Shown piece after piece: positions 27,674-38,078 of a DNA stretch of 64,000 bases. The stretch spans positions 419,814 through 483,813 of the forward strand of contig MEHQ01000460.1 in NCBI GenBank assembly GCA_008828725.1. The letters run 5' to 3'. The translations under genes were made by a program, and so were the position numbers. A model generated the notes under the pieces. That model did not search any database and was not told the DNA's origin. It saw only the letters and a program-made list of their open reading frames with translations. The stretch comes from Saccharina japonica (lineage: Eukaryota > Sar > Phaeophyceae > Laminariales > Laminariaceae). The first letter of the stretch is position 1, and each line of letters starts with the position of its first letter.

Positions 27674-29805
27674 TCGTGCGCCGACTCCAGGAACTGGGGC
27701 GGAGAAGGAGAATACCGCTCTACATGTGCTTCGTCGACCTACAGAAGGCCTATGACTCGGTGGACCGAGAGCTGCTATGGAAGGTGCTGGCCAGGGCCGG
27801 GATTCCTGCGGAGATGGTCGCCGTCATCCGCCAATTCCACGACGGAATGCGGGCCCGGGTGCGCATGGACGATGGAGAACTGTCGGACTGGTTCTTGGTC
27901 ACGCAAGGCTTGCGACAAGGGTGTGTGCTGTCCCCACTGCTGTTCAACGTTTTCTTCGCCGCGGCCCTAGAGGTCGTTATCGTACGATTCAGCGAGGACG
28001 ATGGTATCATGCAGAACCTAGTGTTCCTGAAGGAGGAGACGGGAGCGGGGACGGAGACACCACTCGACCGCGTACGGAGGGCGGTGTGGGGGATGCTGTA
28101 TGCCGATGACGCCGGCGTTGTATCGAGGTCCGCCGACGGACTGGCGAGGATGATGACCATTATCGTGCAGGTGTTTGGGGAGTTCGGGCTGACGGTGTCG
28201 GAGAAGAAGACGGAGACTCTCCTGATGCGCGTAAAGGAGAAGCAGCCAACACCGCCCCCGCCGCCGCTGATCATCGAAGCAGCGGGGCAGAAATACACCC
28301 AAACCCTCGAGTTCCGGTACCTGGGCGGCCTCGTCAACGAACATGGCGACCTCACCCGGGAGATCAACTTCAGGAGCAGAGCAGCGTCGGCGTGCGTCAG
28401 GAGGTATGGCCCGGAGCTCTTCGATAGGCCGGGAGCACCATTTCGACTCAAGGCCCGCCTGCTTCGAGCGGAGGCGATGGAGGCACTGCTGTACGGTTGC
28501 ATGACATGGGCCCCACGTCGCGACCACTACCGACTGCTGCGGACGATACACCACCGGCTGCTGCTGCGAGTTATTGGGTACCAGCGCAAGCAAGGCACCT
28601 ACCGGCAGCTGTCCTACGCCCAGCCCTGAAGAGGGTCGGGTCCAGAGCGTGGAAGCCACTGTCCGGCACGGCGCCTCTGTTCGCGGGGGCCGTGGCAAGG
28701 CAGCCAGACGGGCGACTCCCGAAACGACTGATGTTCGGGGAGCTGGTGGGGGGGAAGGACCCGGGCGCGGGGTGCCCGGAGCGGAACTGGCAGACGTGCC
28801 TGAAGGACGACTTCAAAGCGTTCGGAGCTACGCACGGCTCTACGGACGACCAGAGACGTGTCTTCGGAGTCCCGAATTCAGTTTGGGCGGAAGCAGCGAA
28901 GGTGAAGGGAGGAAGGCAGTGGTACAAGGGAGTGCTGCAGGGAGCTGAGAGGTTTATGACCTCCTGGCACAAGGACGAAGAGGAGGCTAGCCGGAAACGA
29001 GCGACCAAGCGAGAAAAAGAGCGCAGCAATAATAAGAGATACCAAGAACCAACGGGACGGGAGGGGTGCGGAAGAAGGGCGAATCGGCGAGGGAAGGAAA
29101 CAAGCGAGAAATGGCGGACCGAGTGGCGCGATATGTGCCGGATTGACTCTCCTGACTGTTTGTTTGTTTGTTTGTTTTGTTTTTTTCCCCCTCCCCCCCC
29201 ACCGCCGCACCATTGCACCACCCCCTCGGGATGACGTGTCAATGTGTTGTCTCGCGGTCTTGTTTGTTGAGTGTTTGCTTTACTTTTGACTTGTCTCTTT
29301 GTCTTTGTCTTTGTCTTTTCCCTTCGTTGTTTTTGACCTTTTGCAGTTACACTGCTCGCAGGCCGGGGGTACATCAGTCACACGGGACCATAGTTCCCTT
29401 CCCCCGTATCATGTCTGCGTTTATAATCGGGGTGGAGGACTCGATTTGTTTGCCTGACCGGCGTGAACCCGGCACGGAACACCCCGGCATTATAGGGGCA
29501 CCAAGACAGAATCAGGGGGCGTGTACCCCCGATTGGTGATGTTGACTTTTCCATTTTTATTTTACCTTCACATAGCGTGTAGAGGGGAGCGGAGGGCTCC
29601 AGACTATCTGTTTTTGACTGGCTTTGATCGCTTTGCGGACCCTTCGGGTTCCACTTTTATTTCAGTATACCTTTTTTTGGGTAAGTTAGCCTGTGACCAC
29701 GGGAATCGACCGTGTCAAGTGTTGGATTAGTACGGACAGATGGAGGTACTGGATAGAGAGACCGGCACGGTTTTTAATGTGAAGACAACAACAACAACAA
29801 CAACA
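27674..29805 (+). mobile_element. LINE-CAA: 5'-truncated non-LTR retrotransposon with (CAA)n tail
   Basis: The open frame 27676-28629 encodes the reverse transcriptase core: [33 protein letters not shown] and the catalytic [11 protein letters not shown], followed by a thumb region. The endonuclease half is missing (5' truncation). The frame ends at a stop at 28627-28629. Related sequence continues in other frames to about 29150, including FGVPNSVWAEAAKV and KEERSNNKRYQEPTGRE, so at least one frameshift is likely. The 3' untranslated part runs from about 29150 to 29780 and ends TTTTTAATGTGAAGAC plus (AAC)n. The final tail matches SINE H. The clade was not determined. Confidence 0.85.
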
Positions 29806-30058
29806 GTCTCAGATCCGGGGTCACAAAGTAGGCTCCTCTCCCTCCTCCCCCTACGGTTCTTGCTTTGCATTTTTATGCGAGAAGATTTCAGCACTTTCTT
29901 CCCTGTCAACTTTCGTCGAATTTTGCTTACCCACGCTATAATATGCGCTCTCGACAGTCGGTGTCATTTGAGAATAAACCTCCATGGGGAGAATCAAACC
30001 CTCGACATCCGGCCCAACAAGCTTCGTGGCTACCAGTTAGACCACCGGGGCGACCGGC
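29806..30058 (-). mobile_element. SINE I copy 1, tRNA-like 5' part
   Basis: On the minus strand it begins GGTCGCCCCGG, TGGTCTAACTGG (box A-like) and GAGGGTTTGATTCTC (box B-like), a clear tRNA-derived head. It continues to CTTTGTGACCCCGGATCTGA, where the LINE interrupts it. With 27612-27673 this makes one SINE split by one LINE. Confidence 0.82.
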
Positions 30059-30508
30059 ACAATTATCTTATTTCATATCATACATATAAAACATCCCTGA
30101 ATACCGTGACAATTGAAAACAAATAAAAAGAAAATGAAATATAAAACGCTGAAAAATAGGAAATAAACTATGGAATGTTTCCGAAACAATATTGAAATTG
30201 GAAATTGGATATCGGTAAAACCTGATTAATACAAAAGTACGAAAACAGAAAATACGAAAATACACAACAGATACACAACACCGAACACAATGCGCAAAAT
30301 AAACACAGGGAACCCGGAAATGCGTGCCAAAGCGTGCACGCCACCAAAGGTCCTTTGCCACACATCGCCACACCCCACCGCCCGACACCAACCACCACAC
30401 CGGGGTGTGAAAGGATACTTCCGGTACGGAACTTGTGGATGCGCAGCCTTCTATACACTATAGGTCTGCTGAACCGTACTAGCTCACCTATATAAAGGGG
30501 GGGGGGGG
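30059..30508. other. Intergenic sequence, nothing recognised
   Basis: AT-rich first half, then CACCACAC-rich DNA. Open frames here show no domain. Confidence 0.4.
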
Positions 30509-30554
30509 TACTCATGTTTTGTTCGCCTTAGTCATTTTACCATTGACCATATAT
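30509..30554 (-). mobile_element. SINE-like family E, 46-bp 3' remnant between G-runs
   Basis: TACTCATGT and CCTTAGTCATTTTACCATTG match the left edge of E at 6007 and 52732 and the LINE 3' end at 49672. It lies exactly between a 12-G run (30497-30508) and a 13-G run (30555-30567). Confidence 0.75.
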
Positions 30555-30703
30555 GGGGGGGGGGGGGTTAGTCTCTACTAGACCACACCTGGCTGTCGAG
30601 TCGGCTGGTCCCAGTGAGGAACTACAACACATTGAACACACAAGAGATTCACACACCACACTGCACCGAGTTTGGTCTGGGTCAAGCGTCCCTCCTTTCT
30701 TTC

Positions 30704-31006
30704 CTAGAGAGACTCTCCGCCTGCTCCGATCCCGTCCCAGCAACTAAATGCAGATCGTACAATGCACGCAAGCATCATCGATCGGACACTGCTGCTCGGT
30801 TGTGCTGGGTGGTTTTCTGAACGATTCGCGGCGACGTACTCGAACATAGCGAGCCCCTCGAATGATCTAAACTTATGTTCAAACAGATCGTGGCATTCAA
30901 TCGACACGGCACCATCGAAGGTAGAGCTTGGCGCAAAATACTTGTTCCTGTGGCGGCTACCCCTGCTCGAGCCTTCACAGTCGAACCCAACGTCCCCATT
31001 AAAGTC
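30704..31006 (-). CDS. Candidate terminal exon of unknown host gene
   Basis: After the acceptor TTTTGTTTAG, 100 codons run open to a TAG at 30706-30704. The peptide starts DFNGDVGFDCEG and includes STFDGAVSIECHDLFEHKF and AMFEYVAANRSENHP, which reads like a folded acidic protein rather than repeat translation. Phase 0 fits the donor proposed for exon 32411-32333. I do not recognise a family. Confidence 0.45.
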   Translation of the reverse strand, partial: DFNGDVGFDCEGSSRGSRHRNKYFAPSSTFDGAVSIECHDLFEHKFRSFEGLAMFEYVAANRSENHPAQPSSSVRSMMLACIVRSAFSCWDGIGAGGESL

Positions 31007-31557
31007 CTAAACAAAACGTAGGCAGGCCCTGCTGGCTTGGGGCGAACTGAATCGACTCATTTTATGAGCGTTGGCGGCAACGCGAAACGCTCGGTGGCCC
31101 AATCAAAGCGCGGCGACGCGTTTCAAAAGTGTATTACGTTAGTAGAACACAACGTTTTGTTGCAAACGTTTTTGCTGTATGGCACCCTGGACAACCAAAG
31201 AGTTTGGCACTCAGCAATGTAAAATATACGCTTGGACCTGGGCATTATACCTACGAAGTCATACATGTTCCCACTCGCTGTGGCTTCGACCGCCCACCAC
31301 TCAGTCCCACCACCCACACACGGCCACCACCCACTCGGTTTCACCACCCATTATTGACGTATAAACCCCACTCGAGTCCGCCACGGACTCACAGCAGTCA
31401 GCCACCTCCAAGGGTGTCTGACCACCAGATCTCCGAAGATGAACGAGTTTTCCCTTTTGGACGTGATGCTAGGCATCATAGACGCGTGCTACGGTAGAGG
31501 AGGTATACCGTTATTTGGCCGAACCGTTTTCTGAACGATCGGGTCTCCTTGACCTTA

Positions 31558-31764
31558 GGGCCGATATTAACGAGTACAAAATAAATTCAATTTGGAAAAG
31601 ACAAAATTCAAATACGCTTTTCATTGGTCAACATGCGCACCAGCACCAAAGATTAGGATCTTGGGGTATAATATTGGGTGGTGGTGCGGGTTCTGACAAA
31701 TGAAAAGCGGAGTTGATTTTTTTTTCCAAATTAATTTTTTGTTTTTCTTCGTTAAAACGGGCCC
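31558..31764. mobile_element. Tourist-like foldback MITE, family C copy 1
   Basis: The ends GGGCCGATATTAACGA and TCGTTAAAACGGGCCC are inverted repeats, and most of the 207-bp element folds on itself (ATTGGTCAACATGCGCACC against a partial mirror). TTA at 31555-31557 and 31765-31767 is a 3-bp TWA duplication typical of PIF/Harbinger MITEs. Confidence 0.82.
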
Positions 31765-31921
31765 TTAACCCAAAATCGTCGGAATCTCATTATTGTGTTG
31801 CAGAATGTTGTTAATTGTTAATTGTATGCATGGGGATTGTTCATCGGGTACTGTAGCACTTTTATTTCCCTCCCAAATCAGGTTCTGGGTGAGGCATGGA
31901 GCTCCTCAAGTGACCACCCTC

Positions 31922-32170
31922 GACGAATGCTACTACGATAGAGGTGCACCGTGGTTTTTCTGATCTCCTCACTTAAGGAGCTCCAAACCTCACCCGAAAA
32001 CCGTTTTTGGAGGAAACCAAAAGTGCTACCCGACCAACGATCCCATGAGCTAGGTATACTATGGAAAATATGGCAACACAAAAATGAAAGTCCGACGAAT
32101 TTGGGTTAAGGAGCCCGATCATTCAGAAACAAAATCAGCAAAAAGTGCTACTTCTATCGTAGCACGCGTC
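31922..32170 (-). mobile_element. MITE family A copy 14, nested in A-13
   Basis: Reverse copy ending CTTCTATCGTAGCACGCGTC. Perfect CCTC duplications lie at 31918-31921 and 32171-32174. Confidence 0.88.
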
Positions 32171-32332
32171 CCTCATAAACATCATGGTTCACCTGCATGC
32201 AGGCTACCGTACCAGGCGTTATCAACTATTATATTTATATTCACGGACGTATCTCGGAGGAAGCAACGCTTCACGACATACACCAACTGTATTGCTGAAT
32301 TGCGACACCCTCGCCAGCGCGTGTGCTCTAAC

Positions 32333-32411
32333 CTTCTGACATATAGTTTGCTTGGTCTCTTCGCGGACACTACGCGAGAAAGCCGTCAGTTCGATACGTC
32401 TAGCGAATGAG
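32333..32411 (-). CDS. Candidate internal exon of unknown host gene
   Basis: The acceptor is GCCTCCGCCCCAG and the donor is AAG|GTTAGA. One leading base completes a Cys codon with the upstream exon, then 26 codons read SFARRIELTAFSRSVREETK and a short tail. It is in frame with 31006-30704. Support is the reading frame plus splice signals only. Confidence 0.35.
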
Positions 32412-32521
32412 CTGGGGCGGAGGCATCGCCAAGACCTAAATGCATCGACGAAGGGAGGGAAGCTTCAGTGACGGATGTGATGAGGGCTTGCATTATTATC
32501 ACGATACGGTACGCATCTTAC

Positions 32522-32683
32522 CAAAACGATAACCCGCCCCTCGTGTTCACGAACCCCCGGCCCGTTGATATCAGTAACTCCATGTAAACGACCTTATCGG
32601 TGTCGGCGTACACACTCCCGACTGGCACTTTGATTTCACACGAACCTTTCGCCCAGCAGACGTCTTCGTCATATGATGGTAAA
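32522..32683 (-). CDS. Candidate internal exon of unknown host gene
   Basis: The acceptor is GGCATTTAG and the donor is TTTTG|GTAAGA. The 53 codons read LPSYDEDVCWAKGSCEIKVP, then VGSVYADTDKVVYMELLIST and a GRGFVNTRGG turn. This looks like a beta-rich extracellular segment with paired Cys. Its upstream phase is 2. It may belong to the membrane-protein gene at 33380-35506 (an AG|GTGCGG donor near 33537 would fit) or to a separate gene. No family recognised. Confidence 0.5.
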
Positions 32684-32927
32684 CTAAATGCCAGCATGCT
32701 AAAAACGTTGATTCTTAACTCTCTTGGGGGTTACGAGGGGGCATAATTGGCACTAAACGTTGCTATTGAAGCAACGGAACTACTGCGTGATTTGGGGATG
32801 ATATCATACAATGGTTGGTGCACGAGCTACAATGGTTGATGCAATGCAAGGAGTCGTACGGCACGGGCGGAGCATAATCCCACCCGTGCTGCTGAGTGCT
32901 CACGCTGCTCGAAGGCGGTTTATCGCA

Positions 32928-33190
32928 GACGCGTGCTACGATAGAGGTAATACTTTTAGGCTGAAACCATTTCTGAATGACGGGGCTCCTTAACCCAAAC
33001 TCGTTGGAATTTCAATTTCAATCTTGTGTTGAAATATTTGTTCATTTTTACACAGACGATGGGATTCTTCATCGGGCAAGCACTTTATTTTCCTCCAAAA
33101 TCAGTTTTTTACTTGCTATTAGTATAGAGTTCCCCAAGTGACCACCCTCAGAAACAACATGGTGCACCTGCATGCAGGCTACCGCACCAA
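32928..33190 (+). mobile_element. MITE family A copy 15
   Basis: Forward copy: GACGCGTGCTACGATAGAGG start, conserved middle, and the AGTGACCACCCTCAG plus CCTGCATGCAGG subfamily end. No clear target duplication. Confidence 0.82.
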
Positions 33191-33379
33191 AGTTATCATG
33201 GACTTCGTCGCCACCGTCATCACGCAAAGGGGTTAATCGACACTATTTTATACTTATTTTGCTAAACTCGGGGGTCTAAAGTGACCCGGACCATCCCTTG
33301 CGCTAATCAACACAAAGGACTCGAGGATGAAGAATCGAAACTAGGGTGCACAAGGTAAATTTCGCCACCCCCACCCGTA

Positions 33380-35506
33380 TCAAATGCATCCTCCGTCGCC
33401 GCAAAGGACACTCGTCTCTAATGATCTCGAACTCAGCTCTGAAGGGGAACCGACATGGCTCACCCTCGTACCGTTAGGCGTGTTAGGGGTCCCAAGACAG
33501 AAAGAAACGGCGAGCCTCCCCCCCTGGTCACCGCACCTGGATCCGCGGACCCAGTCTCCCGCGAGGGCGAAAGGCGCTCGCAAGGCGCTGCCTACTGAGA
33601 GGGCTGTTGCTAACGACACCTTGGATGAATAAACTCCGCCCCCGTAATAGACTGGCTCATACCCTAGAACGAAAACAAAATGTCCACACGATGCCACGAT
33701 CAAAACGCTCCACACCGCGGTGACAACCAGCCCTAGCACTTCCACCCGCGGGAATTCCAAGTCGTAGCAGACTTCCATGACCGCTAGCGTGATGGGCAAA
33801 GGGGGTGCCGCCGAGTTTCTGGTTTTCGGAGTCACCCGCACGCCGCTCGTTAGTGATCCGATGAGGTTCATGACATCGGACTCTTCTTGCCACCTCGCGA
33901 GGGCGACGAGCGCTGCGACCCAGTAGAACGATCCCCAGCCGCTGTTGGCTGCCACGAAGTGCACGGTCCAGAGAGTCAGCAGGCATCCTAATGCATCCAC
34001 CAACGAAAACCCTCTCGCCCATGCGAGGTGGTCACCACCAAACGATTCGTCCAGTAGAGCCCGACCACTATCCTTGTCCAGCAGGCGGTGGGCTTCCTCC
34101 ACGTCTATGTTTGTGACCGACCCATCAAGGCCCTCCCTTACTATGAAGCATACTGGTAGGGTACCGCAACCACCCCCTGCCCCCGGACACCCGGTACGTC
34201 TCGGGCAATCAACAGCGACCGGTGTGCTCGCCGTTGCTATCACATTTCTGGGGATTTTCTCAACCCCCTCACATACTATTATCCCCAGGCCGGCGGGTTT
34301 CTCGCCCGCTTTACCCCTAGGAAATGACGATCCAGAAAACGGGGGAAAGGAGGGAGGTGTTATTACCCCCTGCCTGTCGACTGTTACTGATCGCATCGAG
34401 GGTACAGGGTTCGCAAGGCTCAAGCGGTCGCCGCCGTCACCCTCTTCCTCAAAGAAATACTGGCACGAACCACCACGGCCTAGGTACCCGCGGCGTGACC
34501 TGCCGTGAGCAGTGCGCATGCCTAGACGCAGGGTTGACAGTGCGAGCCAGGACACTACTACGGTCACCACCATGACCGAGATGATAAAGGTCTTGCGAGG
34601 TATCTCCATCACTAGCCTCGACTCATACAATCCGATGCACACGCTCGAAGGATAAGGGTACGATGCGGTGCAGCTTATCGAGCAGTCAATCAGTTCTTCG
34701 GACGCCTCGAGTGCTTCACAGATTCCTGCCTCCATTCCTGCCGTAGAAAGGGCGTCTGGGAGTCGATCGGTGCCCACTATGTCTACCAGCTCGTCAAGAA
34801 TTGCGGTCCTGACATCAACCGTTGCGTTTCTAACCTCAAACGCGATCTGACCCCAAAAATCAGACGACAGATGACAATTAACTGAGACTCCTACTGGTTC
34901 GTCGCATATAAAATTAGGATCCTGACTACTGACATATATCCCAGATTGCCTCATCGACATGAATAGGACCTCAACGTCACTCGATCTTGAGCCCTCCGGT
35001 AGCCCCAGTGTTTCAGTGATATTGTCGAGGTTAAAATCAAAGATGTGCCTTATCATCATGAGTTCGCCAGTACTTTCGTCGCAAAACTTGTAGGTTCGGA
35101 ACCCATCCTCATAAACGTATTCATGACAAGGCGCTTCCGCTCCAACGGGAGAGAGCGTGTTAATACCCTCGATGGGGTAGTAGTCAACCGAGTACTCGCG
35201 AACGCATAGCTTGTTGTTTTGGTTGAAAAAATACCCCAGGCCGCCGCTGGGTGTATTCCAGTTCCAGGAAAAAGAACATATCTCAGCGTCTGTCTCCCAG
35301 GTCACGTTGCTCTTGAGCGATCCGCTACGAACTTCCTCCGTCAGGTAGAGTCGAACCTCATCGCTCAGGTCGCCCACCGGCTCCCCGAAGAAATCCGTTG
35401 TCTGTGTAACAAACTTCGCGGGGTTGGTGACGAGGACTAGCGTATTAACGGCGAGGTAGGCGAGCAGGACGAGACACCCACTGCCGACAAGTCGTGTCCA
35501 CACCAT
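33380..35506 (-). CDS. Uncharacterised multi-pass membrane protein
   Basis: The longest host-like frame in the window has 708 codons from ATG 35506-35504 to TGA at 33382-33380. A helix at residues about 6-26 acts as a signal anchor. Residues 27-305 form a Cys-rich outer domain with NVT, NIT and NAT glycosylation sites. A second helix lies at about 306-326, followed by a basic, Gly/Pro-rich loop. Three more hydrophobic spans lie near 501-520, 524-538 and 589-615. TTTTTGCAG just before GTGTACAAGATGG suggests a splice acceptor, so this may be an internal or second exon. Splicing near 33537 to downstream exons would replace its last roughly 50 residues. I recognise no family and the function is unknown. 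It is transposon-free for 2.1 kb. Confidence 0.68.
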   Translation of the reverse strand: MVWTRLVGSGCLVLLAYLAVNTLVLVTNPAKFVTQTTDFFGEPVGDLSDEVRLYLTEEVRSGSLKSNVTWETDAEICSFSWNWNTPSGGLGYFFNQNNKLCVREYSVDYYPIEGINTLSPVGAEAPCHEYVYEDGFRTYKFCDESTGELMMIRHIFDFNLDNITETLGLPEGSRSSDVEVLFMSMRQSGIYVSSQDPNFICDEPVGVSVNCHLSSDFWGQIAFEVRNATVDVRTAILDELVDIVGTDRLPDALSTAGMEAGICEALEASEELIDCSISCTASYPYPSSVCIGLYESRLVMEIPRKTFIISVMVVTVVVSWLALSTLRLGMRTAHGRSRRGYLGRGGSCQYFFEEEGDGGDRLSLANPVPSMRSVTVDRQGVITPPSFPPFSGSSFPRGKAGEKPAGLGIIVCEGVEKIPRNVIATASTPVAVDCPRRTGCPGAGGGCGTLPVCFIVREGLDGSVTNIDVEEAHRLLDKDSGRALLDESFGGDHLAWARGFSLVDALGCLLTLWTVHFVAANSGWGSFYWVAALVALARWQEESDVMNLIGSLTSGVRVTPKTRNSAAPPLPITLAVMEVCYDLEFPRVEVLGLVVTAVWSVLIVASCGHFVFVLGYEPVYYGGGVYSSKVSLATALSVGSALRAPFALAGDWVRGSRCGDQGGRLAVSFCLGTPNTPNGTRVSHVGSPSELSSRSLETSVLCGDGGCI

Positions 35507-35613
35507 CTTGTACACCTGCAAAAACGAATGTTGGGGTCATTCAGAGGGTGTAGGAATATGAGTCGTACGAGCAGCCGTCGGGTTAAGCTCTGCAGACGTA
35601 CGGTAACGCATTA

Positions 35614-36150
35614 GACGCGAGCGACGACAGAGGTAGCACTTTTTAGCTAAAAAGGTTTTCCGAACATGATGGGGGGCTCCTCAGCCCCAAACCGTCGGAC
35701 TTTCATTGTCGTGTTGCAGTAGTGTTCATCGTACACTCAGGCCGTGATATTTCTCATCGAGTAGAACTTTTAATTTCCTCCAAAGACGCATGCTACGATA
35801 GAGGTGCACCACGAATTTTCTGAGCTCCACACTTGAGGAGCTCCATACTTCACCGAAACAAATATTTGTTGGAGGAAAATACAAGTCCTACCTTGAGGAA
35901 AAATCTCATGGAATAAGTACACTCTGAATAACTGTTGCACCAAACAGGAGAGTTCGACGATTTAGGGTTGAGGAGCCCGATCGTTCAGAACCTGTTTCAG
36001 CCAAAACTCGATACCTCTATCCTAGCACGTGTCCAAAATCATTTTTCGGGAGACTTTCCAATGACTTACTATTAATACTACTGTAGTATAGAGCTCCTCA
36101 AGGGAGGAGCTTCGGGAAAAACATGGTTCATCTCTACCGCATAATGCGTC
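35614..36150 (+). mobile_element. MITE family A copy 16, carries A-17
   Basis: Forward copy flanked by perfect ATTA duplications (35610-35613 and 36151-36154). A reverse A copy is inserted at the CCAAA|ATCA point. Confidence 0.85.
35785..36033 (-). mobile_element. MITE family A copy 17, nested in A-16
   Basis: Perfect CAAA duplications lie at 35781-35784 and 36034-36037. Same orientation and insertion point as A-9 in A-8. Confidence 0.88.
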
Positions 36151-36363
36151 ATTAATCAATGTATATTACATTTCTGGTCGTGGCTTCCCTCATTGGACAA
36201 CGAAGTAACCGTGGCCATCTCTCTCGTCCACAATGTGACACGTGAATCCGGGATCCCGGCGTTCTGCTTGGTTTTAGCCTACGTACTGTAGTATTTGATG
36301 CGGGACACTGTTCGAGTTTCTTAGTTGGTGATACATATATACGAAGTACATAAATATATACAT

Positions 36364-36682
36364 TCCATCCCATGTATTATCTGCGCACTTCTGTCCCTCT
36401 CTCTCCATAGTCTTAACTCAGACCCGGGATCACAAAACAGGCTCTTCTCCCTCATCCCCACTACGGTTAGTGCCTTGATTCTCATCGCGCAGAGGGTTCA
36501 CCATTCCCAACGCTCGTCGATTTGCATCGAATTTTGCTTACTCACGCTCTCGCGCTCTCCGCTAGTCAATATTGTTTATTTTGCGAGAAAAAAACCCTAC
36601 GAGCATGCACTCGGGGGGGCTCGAAATCACCATCTTGACTCTAACAGGGACAATAAGCACCTGTCATTCCACCGGGGACGCC
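36364..36682 (-). mobile_element. SINE I copy 2
   Basis: On the minus strand: CGTCCCCGGTGGAATGACAG head, GTGATTTCGAGCCCCCCC (box B-like), GACGAGCGTTGGGAATGGTG middle, GAGAGAGGGACAGAAGTGCG end. Same order as 42930 and 49102. Confidence 0.78.
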
Positions 36683-37046
36683 GATATATATATATATATA
36701 GCCTTGCAACCACTAGGGCATATTTTGTGATACACCGCACAGACAGGGGAGTCCTACGAATGCACACGACCGACAGGAAGAACACGATTCAGCCGAAAAT
36801 GTTTGCCAAGGTTGAAAACGGTGGAGTCCGTTAAGTGTGCCAAAGCCTGTGCCGTGGGTATCTCACAGTGTTAAATCTAGATGGAGAGACGCATGCTACG
36901 GTAGCCTGCATGCAGGTGCACCATGTTTTTCTCTGAGGGTGGTCAGTCACTTCAGGAGCTCAATGGAAACCTCACCAAAAAAAAAAAACGATTTTAGAAG
37001 AAAATAATAGAGTGCTGTATACCCGATGAACAATCTCATGGCCTAA

Positions 37047-37258
37047 GGGCCAGAATTAACGAGTATAAAATAAATTCAATTTGAAAAAAATAAAATTAAA
37101 ATTCGCTTTTTATTGGTCAACACACGCACCAGCACCAAATATTATGCCCCAAGATCCTAATCTTTGGTGCTGGTGCGTGTGTTGACCAATGAAAAGCGGA
37201 TTTGATTTTTTTTTTTCCAAATTGTTGGAATTTTTTTCTTCTTCGTTAAAACGGGCCC
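37047..37258. mobile_element. Tourist-like foldback MITE, family C copy 2
   Basis: The arms pair almost perfectly around a loop TATTATGCCCCAAGATCC. TAA lies at 37044-37046 and 37259-37261. The second TAA is shared with copy 3. Confidence 0.88.
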
Positions 37259-37261
37259 TAA

Positions 37262-37474
37262 GGGCCCGTATTAACGAGTATGAAATAAATTCAATTTGGA
37301 AAAAATAAAATTCAAATACGCTTTTCATTGGTCAACACACGCACCAGCACCAAATATTATGCCCCAAGATCCTAATCTTTGGTGCTGGTGCGTGTGTTGA
37401 CCAATGAAAAGCGGATTTGAATACTTTTTTTTCCAAATTGTTGGAATTTTTTTCTTCTTCGTTAAAACGGGCCC
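37262..37474. mobile_element. Tourist-like foldback MITE, family C copy 3
   Basis: Near-identical to copy 2, including CACACGCACCAGCACCAAAT arms. TAA lies at 37259-37261 and 37475-37477. Confidence 0.88.
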
Positions 37475-38078
37475 TAAGAAAAAAAAAAAAAAAACATTTC
37501 AGCACAAGAACGAAATTCCGACGATTTTGGGTTAAGGAGCCACGCCGTTCCAAAAAACATTTCAGCCAAAATGTGCTACCTCTATCGTAGCACACGCCGA
37601 GAACGTACGTATCAACAAGGATTCGCGGACGAAAGGTGGTCCCCAGCAGCGGCTACCGTCGAGACTTTGCGCGTGTTGTGTTCCGCTCTATTCTACTAGA
37701 CATGGGCATCGTTTGGAGCCAAGCCAGATATATATAATTGCGCGACTAGACGAGAAGCATATCGATTGCATCTTCGGTAAAACACTTCGACAACCTCAAC
37801 GATCGAAAGGATGTTTTTTTTGCCAGAATATCAGGGTTGGACCATTGGAGAAGTTGAGGAGGGAGGGCCGAGGATTAGCGATGACGTTCCATTGAACGTT
37901 GAGGATTCCTATTCGGATTCTAGGTTACAATATTGTTCGAATATCCACCTTCGGTGTTTTGCGTTTTTCATGGACCTTGCGATATTAGGTTATAGTTGTA
38001 TACGTCATACAGGTTGAAGAAGGTAGCCTACCATCCCTTTGACATAACACGCAGCCCTTATCGTGTCTACCTACTATA

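Larger units (their letters stand above)
31481..32218 (+). mobile_element. MITE family A copy 13, carries C-1 and A-14
   Basis: Forward copy starting GACGCGTGCTACGGTAGAGG. It is interrupted by a foldback element C-1 (31558-31764) and by a reverse A copy (31922-32170). It ends with the CCTGCATGCAGGCTACCG subfamily terminus. It lies in the intron of the candidate gene at 30704-32683. Confidence 0.8.
36888..37598 (-). mobile_element. MITE family A copy 18, carries two C elements
   Basis: Reverse copy flanked by perfect GAGA duplications (36884-36887 and 37599-37602). Its left end has the CCTGCATGCAGG subfamily form. Two foldback elements sit in tandem inside it, followed by a long A-run. Confidence 0.85.

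Noticed and set aside
27750-28698. Long minus-strand frames opposite the LINE-CAA reverse transcriptase
   Set aside because: They are GC-driven shadows of the plus-strand RT, which has clear motifs.
33945-34508. Plus-strand 187-codon frame over the membrane-protein exon
   Set aside because: Antisense shadow; proline/serine-rich and without features.
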